Of a stretch of DNA of 64,000 nucleotides, positions 21,419 to 33,840 are shown piece after piece. Position 1 is the stretch's first letter. The number at the start of each line of letters is the position of its first letter. The translations under genes were made by a program, and so were the position numbers. The stretch comes from Tomocerus qinae (lineage: Eukaryota > Arthropoda > Collembola > Entomobryomorpha > Tomoceridae), in assembly GCA_020055645.1 (NCBI GenBank), contig CM034546.1, positions 78,926,001-78,990,000 of the forward strand, written 5' to 3'. Under the pieces are notes generated by a model, which did not search any database, was not told where the DNA came from, and saw nothing but the letters and a program-made list of their open reading frames with translations.

Positions 21419-23928
21419 ATGGTCGAAGGTGTTAGAAAAGATATTTATGACACATACGAAAAGTTAGTTAAGGACGAAAGGTGGTCAAAAGATGATGTTT
21501 TCAAGACCCTAAGTAAGTTTTCGTGAGCGTTTGTCTGATAAAATAAGTGATCCACTTCGTGGAACTCTGATCAATGTGTTCAGTTCAAATTTCGTTCTTA
21601 CACAAAGAGAAGAAAATGACCTTGTAAGCAGCAGAAAGCACTGTTTTATTATATATTTGTACCTGTAATTGGATTAATTAGATAGTATTAATGATAATTG
21701 TACACAATTCACATAATGTAATAGAGTGAATAGCACTTGTACGTTTCAGTTAAAGTTTACTCCAAAATGTTGCAAAATATTATTACGAGGATGTGTACGA
21801 CGAATTTAATATATTGTTTTGTATTTACTGACTCCAGCTTACGTTAAACGGAAAAGTTGGTAAATTTCATCAGAAACAAAGACATAATTCCTTGCCTGCC
21901 ATTACTGCTGAATACTTTAGATGAACAAACCATGAGGTATCTCAGTAAAGAGCTGATAGATGATCTCAAAAACAAATCTGGTAATCATAATTTGGTGGAT
22001 TTTTGGGGAGATACATGATGACATTTCTGTTCTTACAGTTTTTCTAATTTCTTTCCTATCCGTACGATTATTTGTCATAACGAAATTGTATTATTTGTGT
22101 TGATAACACAAATTTGGTTTGTCGTTTTAAATATGCAATGACAGAAATTTTGAGATTTTGTAAATCATGACCATCAGCTCTGTTATATGAGGTGGACGAC
22201 ATACTATAAATAAGATATGCCGTCCATGGCGCAGGCCGCAAAAACGGGCCTATTGCCAACGACCCTAATGTCAATAACAGTAATTCTAAATTGTTTGTTT
22301 TAAGCGTTTATTAATACAAACAAACAACTTGAACAAAAATTTATTTTGCCCTAGGTCAGCTGTAAACTGGAAATAGTTTTGAAATTCGACTTTCGTATAA
22401 GGAAAATATTATCTCGGAAAGCAGGAAACCACTAACAAAATTTGGATGTAACTCTGTATGTAAATCGTATTGTAGTTCAGGGTCTTTCTCGAAATACGTC
22501 AAAAATCGCCTTACTTCCTAGACTAAAAATTTGAAATCAAATGGCTATTTTCTAATAAGAAATGTTTAATGTAAATACTGCTATATTTATGTTAAATACA
22601 TCCTAACGTAATGCAATTTTGGTGAAAAATGGTTTTGACAGCTTTAATTTGAGAAATAAAATGATCATCTAAGTATATCAACCATTTTTCTTCCAATTTT
22701 TTAAAATAGAAGAAATGACAAGTTTGACTTATTTCGAAAAACACTCAGAGGTCGTACAATAGCAGAGAATTTGAACCAATTGGTGCAATGGTTTCCGAGA
22801 CATTTTACTTTTATGAAATTGGAATTTTCACGTTCTTTCTCAATTCTATCTGGGCGGGAGGAATTTCTTCCTTCCAGTTGTTTGTTTATATTATTTGTAA
22901 AGTAAGGCGCTTAAAAGTAGTTATTTTAATTTGTTTTTAAGGCCATGGGAATAACCAGCATCTCAGATAATTTCTGTCAATCGATCGTTTGATTAATAGA
23001 TTTGAGTTATGTTTCTTCTTCTCAGCTCTTCAACCTACTTTCAACTTTATTCACTCACTGCATGACATACTTTGTCCTGTTATAAACTAAAACTGTTATT
23101 GAAATCTGCCAATTTACTTTATGCTTTATCAAATTTTTACCTATGTATTTTTATTAAACAGCAACATCTGGGAAAAGTGCAACGTTGGACACAAATAGAT
23201 CGCAAGATGGGGAAACACAAGCTAATAGTGGCTTGATTAATTCAGGTATGACATTTTAATGATAATCAATATTGTAAACATAGATGTTTAAAGAAGGAAG
23301 AAATGGCTTTCGAGCTACCCCCTTCCCTCCTCCCTCATAAATTTTTATCTTATCACTAATTATCACTAATACTATACTATTCATTCAGCACTAAATTTTT
23401 AAACCAAAGAGATTGCAAAACTTATTCTTTCATTATTCTGCTTTCGGTACTATCTATTTTGAAAGTATTTTATAAAAGTTAGAATTTGTCATTTTCAAAA
23501 GTAAAATTGTCATAACAAACGAATACAACTGCATTTTCTTCCCATCGCTCCTAGATAGCGTTATTTATTACTTTTGTTACTTTATTCCAGTTTTATTAAT
23601 TTCGTTTACAGTGGAGGAAAGACATCTGATTGATATAAGTGACTGCATCACAGAAAATGTTGCAATGGCCGAGTGGAACATGATCATGCAAAGGCTTTTG
23701 GCGAAGCACTCATCTCAACTCGAAAGCATTAAAAATAATAGGAACTACGATGAGTTGCCAAACAGAGTACTCGAAACAATGAAGAGATGGTACAAGTATG
23801 CACCCACGGAAGATAAAACATTTTCCACCAAGTTTATTTCGTATTTTGAAAAAAATATCCCTCTTAAGGGTAAGCAAATAGAAATTTTAAATAATGGTTT
23901 AAACAAATTATCAAAATTAATGTCTTGA
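21419..23928 (+). CDS. death-domain adaptor-like (FADD-like) gene with two apparent frameshifts
   Basis: Exons 21419-21623, 21838-21980, 23162-23245 and 23612-23928 join with GT-AG ends and matching phases, provided one extra base is allowed near 21517-21521 (a TTTT run) and one near 21852-21855 (an AAAA run). The predicted protein is about 237 residues. The C-terminal exon, from LIDISDCITENVAMAEW to FISYFEK, has the spacing of a death domain: helix 1, the tryptophan, an acidic loop, and a late tryptophan in MKRWYKYAP. The N-terminal half is all-helical and could be a death-effector-like domain, so the layout would match FADD. Known role: FADD bridges receptors to caspases in apoptosis and in insect immune signalling. 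Both frameshifts fall in homopolymers, so assembly error or early decay are equally open. The second might instead be an unusual acceptor at 21856. A gtaagt at 21511 might be a donor, but no downstream exon fits it. An aataaa follows at 23993. Confidence 0.55.
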
Positions 23929-25240
23929 AACAGTTTATTGTTTTACTTAGAACTCCTGGAGGAAAAATGGAAGGCAAAATGGTCAAAAATGCAATAAATA
24001 TTAAGTAAGGCATAATATTACACCTAAAACTCGTTTAATGTAGCTAAGGAGAAAAAATGACTTTGTTTTAATAAAGTCTATTTTAAAAAGGTTTGTTAGC
24101 ATTTTGAGTTTTACTGCTTGGAAATTTTTTCATGAACTTTTGCCATTGGGAAACAAATTTACTTACGAATTCCCTTTAGCTTTAACTAACTGTATGTATA
24201 TAGATTTTTAAAAACTTTCTGTGTTGTTTTTCAGGATCATCTTTCGGCGTCATGTTATTTGATGATTTTTAGGGGGTACCAATGATCACAATAGTTAAGG
24301 TTTTCGAATATTTTCAATTGGAATTATGACTTTTTAAGTTCGAGGTTTTTTCTTCGGTGCTCTAAGATTTATACATCAGAGTATTTTAATATCTTGCTTA
24401 ATTGATGACTCAATATTTGAAATGCCTTTTGAACTAATCTGCGGATTAAATTATTTTGAACATTTAATTTTAAATTAAACATGATATAGCAAAAAATATG
24501 GTTATGCTAGAAACTGGATGGATATTTATTATGATACTATAGTCATGCATGATGTTACCTATGTTATGGAACTTTCATTAATAATTGGCTCAATAAATGG
24601 TCGATTCCACTAAATAATATGTTAATCACAAATGCTATTTTCATACTTTTCCCTCCATTCGATTGTAAATTTTTAACTGTAATAAGATATCGTTAAATAA
24701 CCTTTAACTGTTTTACATTGATACTGGTCATTACTAACAGCAGTGCCCTACTAACTCCTACACTAGAGTGTTGAAGCAAAATAATATTCACTGCTGAATC
24801 CCATGATCAATAATCCAAACCATATTGTAGGAAATATTTAGTCTAAATAGGTTCTGTTCTTTTGAAGACTTTTGTGGTGCATTGATCCACAACGCATATG
24901 AGTCAATTAATTTTGCAACGGCAAAAACACCAACGAATATAGAAAAGGACAATTTATTTAATACTGGACCACAGAGTGCAATTATAATATAGCAGCTTGT
25001 GTTTTTATTAGCAACACCTGCGATATAGACAGCTGGTTTTGTTGTGATAAATTAGACTTGTAAATTCATTACTCAAAACACTGGAATAAGGAATACAGGT
25101 AATTTATAGCTGCTTCATCTAAATATCCATTATGGTTAAATGACCTGAACCTATTGAAACTTTTCTCCACTATTCTGCCATAAATGCCAACCCTTCAAAC
25201 ACTACAATTGGACTGATAAAACGTTTAAATCTCATAATTT
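23929..25240. other. intergenic; nothing recognised
   Basis: AT-rich, with polyadenylation-like signals for the upstream gene at 23993 and about 24066. No further exon or repeat is supported. Confidence 0.4.
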
Positions 25241-25303
25241 ACCAGTAATTGTTCTTAATGGAAAGTTTCAACCATCGCAGATTGGCTCATAAATCCTAGA
25301 GTG
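25241..25303 (+). pseudogene. fragment of a lipase exon
   Basis: Sixty-odd bases closely match the lipase exon at about 26143-26206, including gcagattggctcat. They contain a one-base deletion (catcgcag against catcagcag) and an in-frame-type TAA (catAAAtcc against cattaatcc). The match covers the oxyanion-hole region (FVLHGN). It looks like the remnant of a tandem duplicate of the neighbouring lipase. Confidence 0.7.
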
Positions 25304-25725
25304 TGAAATGTTACAAGAACTAATATAAAATTCAAATTACTATAAATATCTGTAATTACTTTTTAAGAGAAAATTCCGAAAATGTAATTTATAACTATTT
25401 CTTAATTGAATGGTGATTTTTAAGAATACCATTTTTTAACTTATTAAAATATTTTTAATAATACATTATTATATAGATACTTAAAAAATTGACACTGAAT
25501 ATTAATCTGCTTCTACTCTCATGAGTGTGGGATCCAGAAGAGAATGTTGGAAAGATTCGGGAATTTTATAATACTTTTATGATTTGTAAAATTTATAACA
25601 GCTTTCGAAACCCTTTCTGAGACAATGGCGGATGCTAAACCTTGATTAATAATACGTGATTATTTTAAGTAGGTATACCTTTCACATTGCAGAGCTATCA
25701 AAAAAATTTACTGCAACTTTTAATT

Positions 25726-27562
25726 ATGACACATTTCAGAATAAATTTACCCATTTTCATTTTTGTGTTAATTGCAAATATAATTGTTTGCAATTGTCAA
25801 TATAATCTACTTGAAAATGATTTGATAAAGGTAGCCGAAACAATAAGGCAAGACTGGAAAGCTGCTGACGTTGCACCAGATGCATCTACAGTAGGTTTTT
25901 TAATATTCGTTTTGTTTTTTCTTGTTTCTTACTGAATACATTTATCATAGATGTTTGAGGAAATTGTTCAGGCTACAAACAAAGCAATAATATTCGAAAA
26001 TCTCTATTTGTGTAGATTGAGTTGTGCAAGAAAAATGGATATCCTATTGAGGTTCACGAAATTCGAACTTTAGATGACTACATTTTAACTGTACATAGGA
26101 TTCCCCATGGAAGAAACAACCCTAAGAAAAAGTCTAATAAACCGCCGGTATTTGTTCTTCATGGAAATTTTCAATCATCAGCAGATTGGCTCATTAATCC
26201 CAGAGTGGACAATTGTCTAGGATTTATTCTAGCAGATGCAGGTAATATTCTGTCAGAAATAATTTTTATTATTACCGTTGTAAAATTTAGGCGTTTTTTG
26301 AATTGAATGGATTTTGTTAAAAGGAAATTTTAATATTGTGATTGACAGGTTATGATGTGTGGCTGGGTAACGCTAGAGGAAATCGTTACTCAAATAAACA
26401 TGTTCATCTAAACACAAATCAAGCTGCTTATTGGAATTTTAGGTAAAAGGGAATTTACCTTATTAGGTAGCTGATTGTAAGGACAAATAATCATTTCATT
26501 TTCTTTATCCCCGGAAAATTAGTATGGACGAATACGGTAAATATGATATCCCAGCAACGATTGACTACATTTTGGAGACAACGAACAAACCAAAGTTGCA
26601 CTACATTGGATTTTCACTCGGCAATACTCATTTCTATCTTGCATTGGCAAGGGACCCGCAACTCAGTGAGAGAATAGCCCTTCATATTTCTTACGCTCCC
26701 TTTGTATTTTTTGGGGGATTTCCATTTTTACAAGGAGGGATGTTTGCTCCCTTCGCTGGAATATTGCAGGTAGTAAATACTGGCTGGAAATGTGCTCTCA
26801 ATTATACATCATCAACATAAATTAAAAAAATTCCCATTGTATGTGATGCTAAAATGTTTCAGAAATCTCTAATACATTTCAACCTGAAGTATTTTAATCA
26901 TTTAGTTTTGGTTATGAACATATTTCATGTATTTAGATGCTTCAAGATATAACTGGAGGACTTCCAACTCCTCCTGAAGGAATTTCGTTCCTTTTATCAA
27001 AAATATTACCCTTGATGTGCAATCCTTACCTGGATATTATTGGAATTTGCCGGCTCATTACATTTTCTATTGTTGGCTTTGGTCCAAATCAAATTTCAAA
27101 GGTAAGTGTAATCTATATTTAAAGTTCTCTTTGAAGCAAATACTATTTTTAGATGTATTTGTTTATGTATAGGAACAAATTCCAAGTGTGCTTGGACATT
27201 TGTTAACTCCCACATCTTTAAAGGGACTCATCCATACTCTGCAGCTTATGAACAACGGTGAATTTACACCTTATGACTACGGCTCAGCAGGAAATAAAAG
27301 GGAATATGGACAAGACATTGTTCCATCATATAACCTGCACAAAATATCAGCACCGATCGCACTAATTCGAGCACCGAATGATATTTTCATTTCTAAGAAA
27401 GTTACGAATAAACTGGCTGACAATTTAAACACAGTTATTGAGTATTCGACAGTGGCTAATTCAGAATTTACTCATTTGGATTTTTGTTACGGTAAAGATG
27501 CAAATAAACTGGTGTACAACCACACACTAGAACTCCTACACGAATTTTCTGTTGATATTTAA
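25726..27562 (+). CDS. acid-lipase-type (AB-hydrolase) lipase, six exons
   Basis: Exons 25726-25890, 26016-26241, 26349-26442, 26523-26769, 26937-27101 and 27173-27562 splice with GT-AG ends and agreeing phases to 428 residues, close to the 400 usual for lysosomal acid and gastric lipases. A hydrophobic signal peptide (about 8-22) precedes a mature start near CQYN. Visible motifs: HG oxyanion region (VLHGNF, about 102-107), GFSLG nucleophile elbow (Ser about 193), Asp in APNDIF (about 369) and His in THLDF (about 400). The catalytic triad is therefore complete. YDVWLGNARGN is the family signature. It should hydrolyse triglycerides or cholesteryl esters after secretion or delivery to lysosomes. 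The start is the first ATG in exon 1. The frame stays open upstream to 25687 but has no other ATG, and an AG at 25691-25692 could be an acceptor. An aataaa lies at 27586. The fragment at 25241 suggests a former paralogue. Confidence 0.92.
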
Positions 27563-28297
27563 AAGTAAAAAGTATAATTAAAAATAATAAATCATTAGAA
27601 GAAATAGATTTGTAAACATCATCTGAATAATGAATGAGAATGATTCTATTGTTAAACATTGTTTTTTAATGTCTTTATGACCATTTTCATCCGCAGCTGT
27701 CTGTCTTTGAAATTTATATGCATAAAAGTAAATAAGTACAAAAACTATTGTATACTATGTATTTATTAATCTTTTAAGTTACAGTTTGAAAAGAGTTGTT
27801 ACTTTGCAATTAAATCGGCATATCTATAGATACTGGACAATAATGAGTTTTGGATTTCGAAACTCAAAAAAACAATATTATACCCTTAATTTTCTGGTAT
27901 AAAAGGTTTGGGTTTGAAAAGCCTAATATATTTGATACTGCATCAATTTTATACCGCTAAGCTTTATTAGCATTTTCATGGGGTTAGTTTCAAAATGTAA
28001 TTAAATAAATAATTGAGTTTGATGTTATCGATGAATTTCCCTACATTATATAAATAACTGACTTGCACGTTTCCATTTACTTAGCAAAGCGGAAATCGAG
28101 GAGCGTCCAGTAGTACTTTTCCTATTTTCCTGCACGATTTAGGTATTCCGTAAATCACTTCCATGTCCTTTTATATTATCATATCCTAGTATTATTTATT
28201 TCTTCCTCTTCACTTAGCTATTTCCTGGCATTGTTCACAAAATAAAATTGATTTAGTTAACAAAACTCTTCCGGTTCCTTGAAATTAGAAAAATAGT
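27563..28297. other. intergenic after the lipase
   Basis: Contains the lipase polyadenylation signal and then featureless AT-rich sequence up to the inverted-repeat element. Confidence 0.45.
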
Positions 28298-29270
28298 GGT
28301 AGGTCAATTTGAAAAAAGCCATTTTGGCAAATTTTTTTTCCAAATTGACCACTGTGGATAATTTGGCAAAACGTGTCGGATAATTTGGCAAAAGACGGTT
28401 TAAGTAATGTGTAAAACACTGCAGGATATAAGATAGGTTTTATGCTGGATTCAGTACTTAATGCATGTTACATTCTAATTTGTATCCCTCATTTATCACT
28501 CAGCTCTCAGTTTGTTCTGAGAATGGAATGGAATTCTGAACTCCTGCTGAGATGTGTGACTCAGAATCTGAATGATTGTATTAGTATCTTGTTTTTTTTT
28601 AAATTACTACTATATGAAGTATGATTAATACCTAAAAATGTCTTATTTGTTTTTTTTAATGTAAACCACTTGACTATTTGTAAAAATCCTGATAACTCTC
28701 ATAATGTTTCATTGTAATTTTCAGTAACTAACACTTTGAGGCAATGTAAATACCCTAGTTGGAAATTGCCTGACTGAATATAAATAAATGGCTGAGTCAA
28801 CATTAATTACGTTCCCCAAACGCTAACCAAAGTAGCGCGCAGGTTGGCTCGTAATGGATATTCTTATACTTTGCGAAACACTTCTGGACAGAAGTAATAT
28901 TGGTACTGTACCCAAAGAGATAATTGTAAAAGAAGGAGTATTAACTTGTGGCCATTAAGGATGGAAAGACAGAAATGTCCACATTAGCCATGACTCTCAC
29001 AGTGAATATTTTTACAGAAATTATGGGAACAAGAGGTATCCCTTTTCTAAATTTATTATCATTTATAACTTGATAATGATAATTTTTGATTTTATTGATC
29101 AGCGAAGCTACATAAATATAACTTGAACAGAACTTTCACATTTTGCCAAATTATCCGCTCTTTTGCCAAATTATCCGCTCTTTTGCCAAATTATCCACAG
29201 CGTTTTGCCATATTATCCGATTTAAAAAACTTTTTTTTGCGAAATTGACTTTTGCCAAAATGACCTACAA
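28298..29270. mobile_element. ~970-bp non-autonomous element with repeat-rich terminal inverted repeats
   Basis: The left end tggtaggtcaattt and the right end aaaatgacctaca are inverted. Both ends also carry several copies of ttttgccaaattatcc (or its complement ggataatttggcaaaa): two on the left near 28355-28395, four on the right near 29150-29222. The interior shows no transposase. Repeated subterminal motifs are typical transposase-binding sites of hAT- or MULE-like non-autonomous elements. The superfamily cannot be assigned from the ends seen. Confidence 0.72.
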
Positions 29271-29539
29271 CCAGAAAAATATAATATGTAGTCATAACAA
29301 TATATTATGTAGTATATCTGCACTTGCCTTTCGAAAAATACATTAACTATTCAACTAATTCAACCAATGAATACTTCCTTGTCAGTTAAAATGTATACAT
29401 CATATCCTCAAAGAAAACTTTCATTATTCGAAGAACGCTCCTGACTGCATCATCATAGTTTTATTACATTCATTTCGTTGCACCTACATTGAACTAATTG
29501 TCTATATTTGTGTTTTCATCCCTCAAAAATAGCCCAGCT

Positions 29540-31243
29540 ATGATTTCTAATGCGTCTTTCCTCTCGGTGATGTTTAGTTTTCATCTTTATGATGCGTTAT
29601 GTGTACAGTCATTTCCCATTCATGGGAAAAATGGAAGATTGGAATCTACTCACAAGACAAAATTCAGATTATTGTGCGTGATAATAATTTTGTCGTTCAT
29701 TGATTGTGTTTATTTGGTAGTTGTTACCGTCCATGCACTTGTCCAACATGGATTCCAAGATTGGCTCATGAAACTTATTGTACACAGTCTGACAAGAACC
29801 TTGGGAAACGTTTTCAGCTTCTTACTGCTTGTAAAAAGAAAAGAAGTCCTCAATTTCTATTACAGCTTACATAAACAAGAACAACAATTAAGAAGTAAGT
29901 TAATAAAATCGGTACCTACATTAGTACATTACACACTATTATGTGTTATATGAAAACCTGAGCACTGCATATTTCACTTTTACAAATTTCTATAATAATT
30001 TAAACCAACATAATAATTTTAGTGTGAATTTCCTTTTAAATAGTTTTAAATTGTAGTAGAATGATTTTATTGTGTAGGAAGGCATAAATTATTCAGAAGT
30101 AAAAATTCGAAGGATATAGTGGCGAGGTGGATGTGGGGGATCCTCGTTGTTTGCTTCGTGCATTCATTCTTCCCTGCAGTCGACTTTGCAATGGACCGTC
30201 ATAGCATTCGTTACTGGCCGTCGTTGGTTTTCCCCAGATGGGCTTACGACTCCACCCTTGGCATATGTTTCTTCACTACAATACAATGGTGGCTGTCCCT
30301 ATTTACCAATTCGTCAGTCGCAATCCACGTCATCTTATGGTCACTGTACCTTAATAGCACATTGAAGTGGATGCAATACTTCTCCAGGTTGTTAATTAGA
30401 ATTACGGAATTAATGAAAGTCCACAATGGCTTTCAATTTTGGGAAAGTAATAATTATTATTTTTTCTGCGATAACTTACTGATGACCTGGTTGGTGTAGA
30501 GTAGACCCAATAAAAGCTATTACATATTTCAACATTTTTATAGCACACTGTAGTTGTGTTATAATTTTGATTGGTAAAATAATTTGATGACAACAATTTA
30601 CTGGTATGGAATAAGGTAGTAAGGAAAATACACAAATACCCTTTAACAGTTACGAATAGAGTCAATAAAAACTATAATTATTACTTTCCTAGAGTTGAGT
30701 GAAGTCTGTATACTGTGCATAAGTATATATTTATTAAGACATTTGTTTAGAATTTTAGAATCAAGAAAGAGGGTCAAATCGTTCTTCCCCTTCTTCGTAG
30801 AAATGACGCTTATCAACTCTTACTTCAATGAATGTTTCTCCCTTTTTATGTTGTTCGTCAAAGTGTTCATCTTCAGCACTCACGTCTGCCTCAACTTGTC
30901 ATTGTTTAAAAAAAGGTACATTACACGCGCACTAATGTTCGCTATCCCTGTTGGCGAATATGCGTGCTTCCACACGGAGAAATATATATTTTATTCAGCA
31001 TCTAAAGTACATCGTACGTCTGCCGATTTAGTTGCTAAATTTAAAGAAAAGTCTGTGAGTCGAGAACAGAAAATGAGGTCGTTGTGTTTCAAATCAATTT
31101 ATCTAAAAGTTGGACCCTTGTACAACATCGAAACAAAAACCACAATGACATTTGTCGATAGCATTTTCTGCTGGACGATTAATTTTGCCCTTATGTTCCC
31201 AAAAAATCCTACATTGCAACAAGCTGCACAACAAAACAAATAA
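29540..31243 (+). CDS. gustatory-receptor-like seven-pass chemoreceptor
   Basis: Exons 29540-29894, 30078-30446 and 30693-31243 join by GT-AG introns in matching phase to give 424 residues, a usual length for insect gustatory receptors. Hydrophobic helices are visible, for example LLCVIIILSFIDCVYLVVV, ILVVCFVHSFFPAV and FSLFMLFVKVFIFSTHVCL. The C-terminus has the family layout: a basic K/R-rich intracellular loop, then a short LYNIETKTTMTFVDSIF segment before the last helix, where the family has its TY-x5-QF-like signature. That signature is not exact here, as in many divergent receptors. It probably sits in sensory-neuron membranes as a ligand-gated channel subunit. The start is the first ATG of the frame; an earlier exon is not excluded. 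Two related genes lie at 34.5 and 63.2 kb. Confidence 0.72.
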
Positions 31244-31758
31244 TGAAGTACACTAATAATGTTATATTTTTGTCTCTAATTGACTGATATTTAAATAATA
31301 ATAATAATATTGCTTAATTAAAGTGTCAACTGAGTACAATCAATACTGAAGATCGATATCAGTAGGCAAGGCACAGTCGGAACTGGTCGCACTGCTTTCC
31401 AAGACATGACACTCTAAAGTTTAAACTAGTTTAAATATAAGAGGTAATAGTTTTAGTTCACCAGTCACGCATCCTGGAGTTATTATATAGTATCGGTAAA
31501 ACAAAACGTTTTCTCGAAATTCGATTTTTTATCCTTTTTGTTAAAATCGCATGGCTTCCTTTTAGTTATTCTTAAAACGCCGTTATCTTATCACAACCAT
31601 CGCTTTTGAGTTGAACAGGTTGAAGTTATGGTTTGTTGAAGCTCAATTTCTGGAATGAGATCAAGCTGGAGATTGTTGAAATAGTCCATTTATATATGTT
31701 ATATTAAACATAAGTTTAATAATAGTAATGACTTTTTCATTTGGGGCAAGGTATCGGA
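31244..31758. other. intergenic, nothing recognised
   Basis: 3' flank of the receptor, with an AAT microsatellite-like run near 31295-31310. Confidence 0.4.
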
Positions 31759-31935
31759 GTGTGCCGTAAATGCCGCATGCCATAAGACGCAACTGCCGTA
31801 AATGCCGTAAACTAAAAAATATCGTCAAAAATCAGAATTTATTACCTGTCAAAAACGATGTCTTTGCTTAATTTACGGTGTAATGCGGCATTTACGGCAT
31901 GCCGTACATCAAATCAATTTACGGCGTGCCGATTA
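31759..31935. repeat. inverted repeat built from gccgtaaatgccg
   Basis: Copies of gccgtaaatgccg near 31760 and 31793 face complementary cggcatttacggcatgccgt near 31893 and tttacggcgtgccg near 31919. This forms an imperfect hairpin of about 175 bases, richer in CG than the surroundings. It is probably a small non-autonomous element. Confidence 0.55.
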
Positions 31936-32459
31936 TAATCTGATTTGGGGTTACAGCTATAGATTGTTAGACGGCTAGACTTAAAAGCCCCATCATCCCA
32001 AGGTAGGACCCGCGCAACCCTACAAACCTAATTTATCATAATCTAACCTAATATTATAAGGATGGGACGGAGTCGTCCCAACCTAGAAATGCGGACTTTC
32101 AGGCTCGCCGATGGTTGGAGAACTACTTTGTGACTTTACAAGCTTAAAATTTACAGATGAAGAAAAGCCGCTACTTTCACTATTATATACTTGCAAAATT
32201 ATTATACAAACTTAATTTGTTGTGCTATAAACGATAATTCTCTGTAGCCATTTTGGAAAATGAGTTATGTTAAACTTTGTATGATGTAGTATATTACTTA
32301 AGGCTGCAAGTAAAAAAACCTACAGTAAGCCTTAACAGAAGCTCGCCTGAGTAAAAGGGACCGTGTGCACATTTTGGTTGTAATAATAATAGAAATTTTA
32401 TTTTGATTATTAAAGTAAGCAGTAATTCAAACTAGATTATTTAATTCATAATTCAATAT
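31936..32459. other. no gene seen
   Basis: A locally less AT-rich stretch near 31990-32110 (for example ggatgggacggagtcgtccc) has no supported frame. Confidence 0.35.
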
Positions 32460-33150
32460 AAAAACCAACAGAAAATAAAAATAGATTGATGTTGACTATC
32501 AAAATCAACAGCAAATCAAAATAGATTGATGTTGACTATCGAAATCAACAGAAAATCAAAATTTATTAATGTAGACTATGAAAATCAACAGAAAATCAAA
32601 ATTGATTAATGTAGACTATGAAAATCAACAGAAAATCAAAATTGATTAATGTTGATTATGAAAATCAACAGAAAATCAAAATTGATTAATGTTGACTATG
32701 AAAATCAACAGAAAATCAAAATTGATTAATGTTAATTATGAAAATCAACAGAAAATCAAAATTGATTAATGTTGATTATGAAAATCAACAGAAAATCAAA
32801 ATTATTTAATGTTGATTATGAAAATCAACAGAAAATTAAAAATTGATTATTGCAGACTATAAAAATCAACAGAAAATCAGAAAATCAATATTGATTAATG
32901 TTGATTATGAAAATCAACAGAAAATCAAAATTAATTAATGTTGACTATGAACATCAACAGAAAATCAAAATTGATTAATGTAGACTATGAAAATCAACAG
33001 AAATTCAAAATTGATTAATGTTGATTATGAAAATCAGCAGAAAATCAAAATTGATTAATGTTGACTATGAAAATCAACAGATATTCAATCTTGATTGATT
33101 ATGAGTATTAAAATCTACAGAAAATTAAAATCGGTTAATAAAGATTATCA
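32460..33150. repeat. 40-bp minisatellite, about 17 copies
   Basis: Tandem copies of a unit near aaaatcaacagaaaatcaaa plus attgattaatgttgattatg, more divergent at both ends than in the middle. Decayed units of the same type occur inverted near 18540-18850. Confidence 0.92.
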
Positions 33151-33600
33151 AAATTTAAAGGAAATCAAAAAATGGAAATTTGACTAAGAATTTGGAATTT
33201 GAAAATTGAATAAAAATCCAAAATAGGTTTTTTTCCATCGTATAATGTTTATTTTCCGGTTTAATTTGCTTTATTATAAAATCTCAAATTTGGTAGAAGC
33301 GGATTGAAAGGTTTTATACTATCCTGCTAACAATTTATAGGAAACGCCATTGAACTTTTTAATGTCCATTTAATGCCAAATTTTCACTTTGACTATCAAA
33401 ATGAAGACAAAGTGAGCGCGCGTTATCTCAGCAACCAATGGACCGATTTACCCCCAATTCAATAGGGATCGTCAGTGGTCCATAGGCATTGTTTTTGCCA
33501 AGTTTGGTCAATATCCGTCATTGCTTTCGAAAGTTATCGTGGCGACGGACATACGGACAGACTGTGCGGTTCTATAAGCTCGCTTTCTCAGGCGAGCTAA
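33151..33600. repeat. flank of the 40-bp array, shared with the 18-kb repeat
   Basis: The block at about 33540-33585 (gacggacatacggacagact, tctataagctcg) recurs inverted near 18020-18060. Together with the tandem array this defines one composite interspersed element. Accumulated differences between the two copies suggest age. Confidence 0.55.
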
Positions 33601-33639
33601 AACATGAGATGGTCGTTACATTAGAATAAGTAGCTGTAA

Positions 33640-33840
33640 GCCCATTTTAAATCAGATTTAAATTATGGGAACTCTATATGGTAATGCCGATATTAAATAT
33701 AAATTTAATAATGTTTAATAGATATTGTACTCATATGCAAACAAACTCAAGACTTGACTAGCACAAAACGACTTTTCCGCAGAAATTGTTGTTTCAATAT
33801 TTAATTTACTATGTCATATTTTGGTGGAACTGGGATGGAC
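33640..33840. repeat. dispersed repeat, copy 1 (pair with 36015-36185)
   Basis: Shares ordered blocks with 36015-36185: taatgccgata, taaatttaata, cttttccgcagaaatt (ctttttcgcagaaattt in the other) and ttactatgtca-like. The copies are direct and moderately diverged. Confidence 0.5.
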
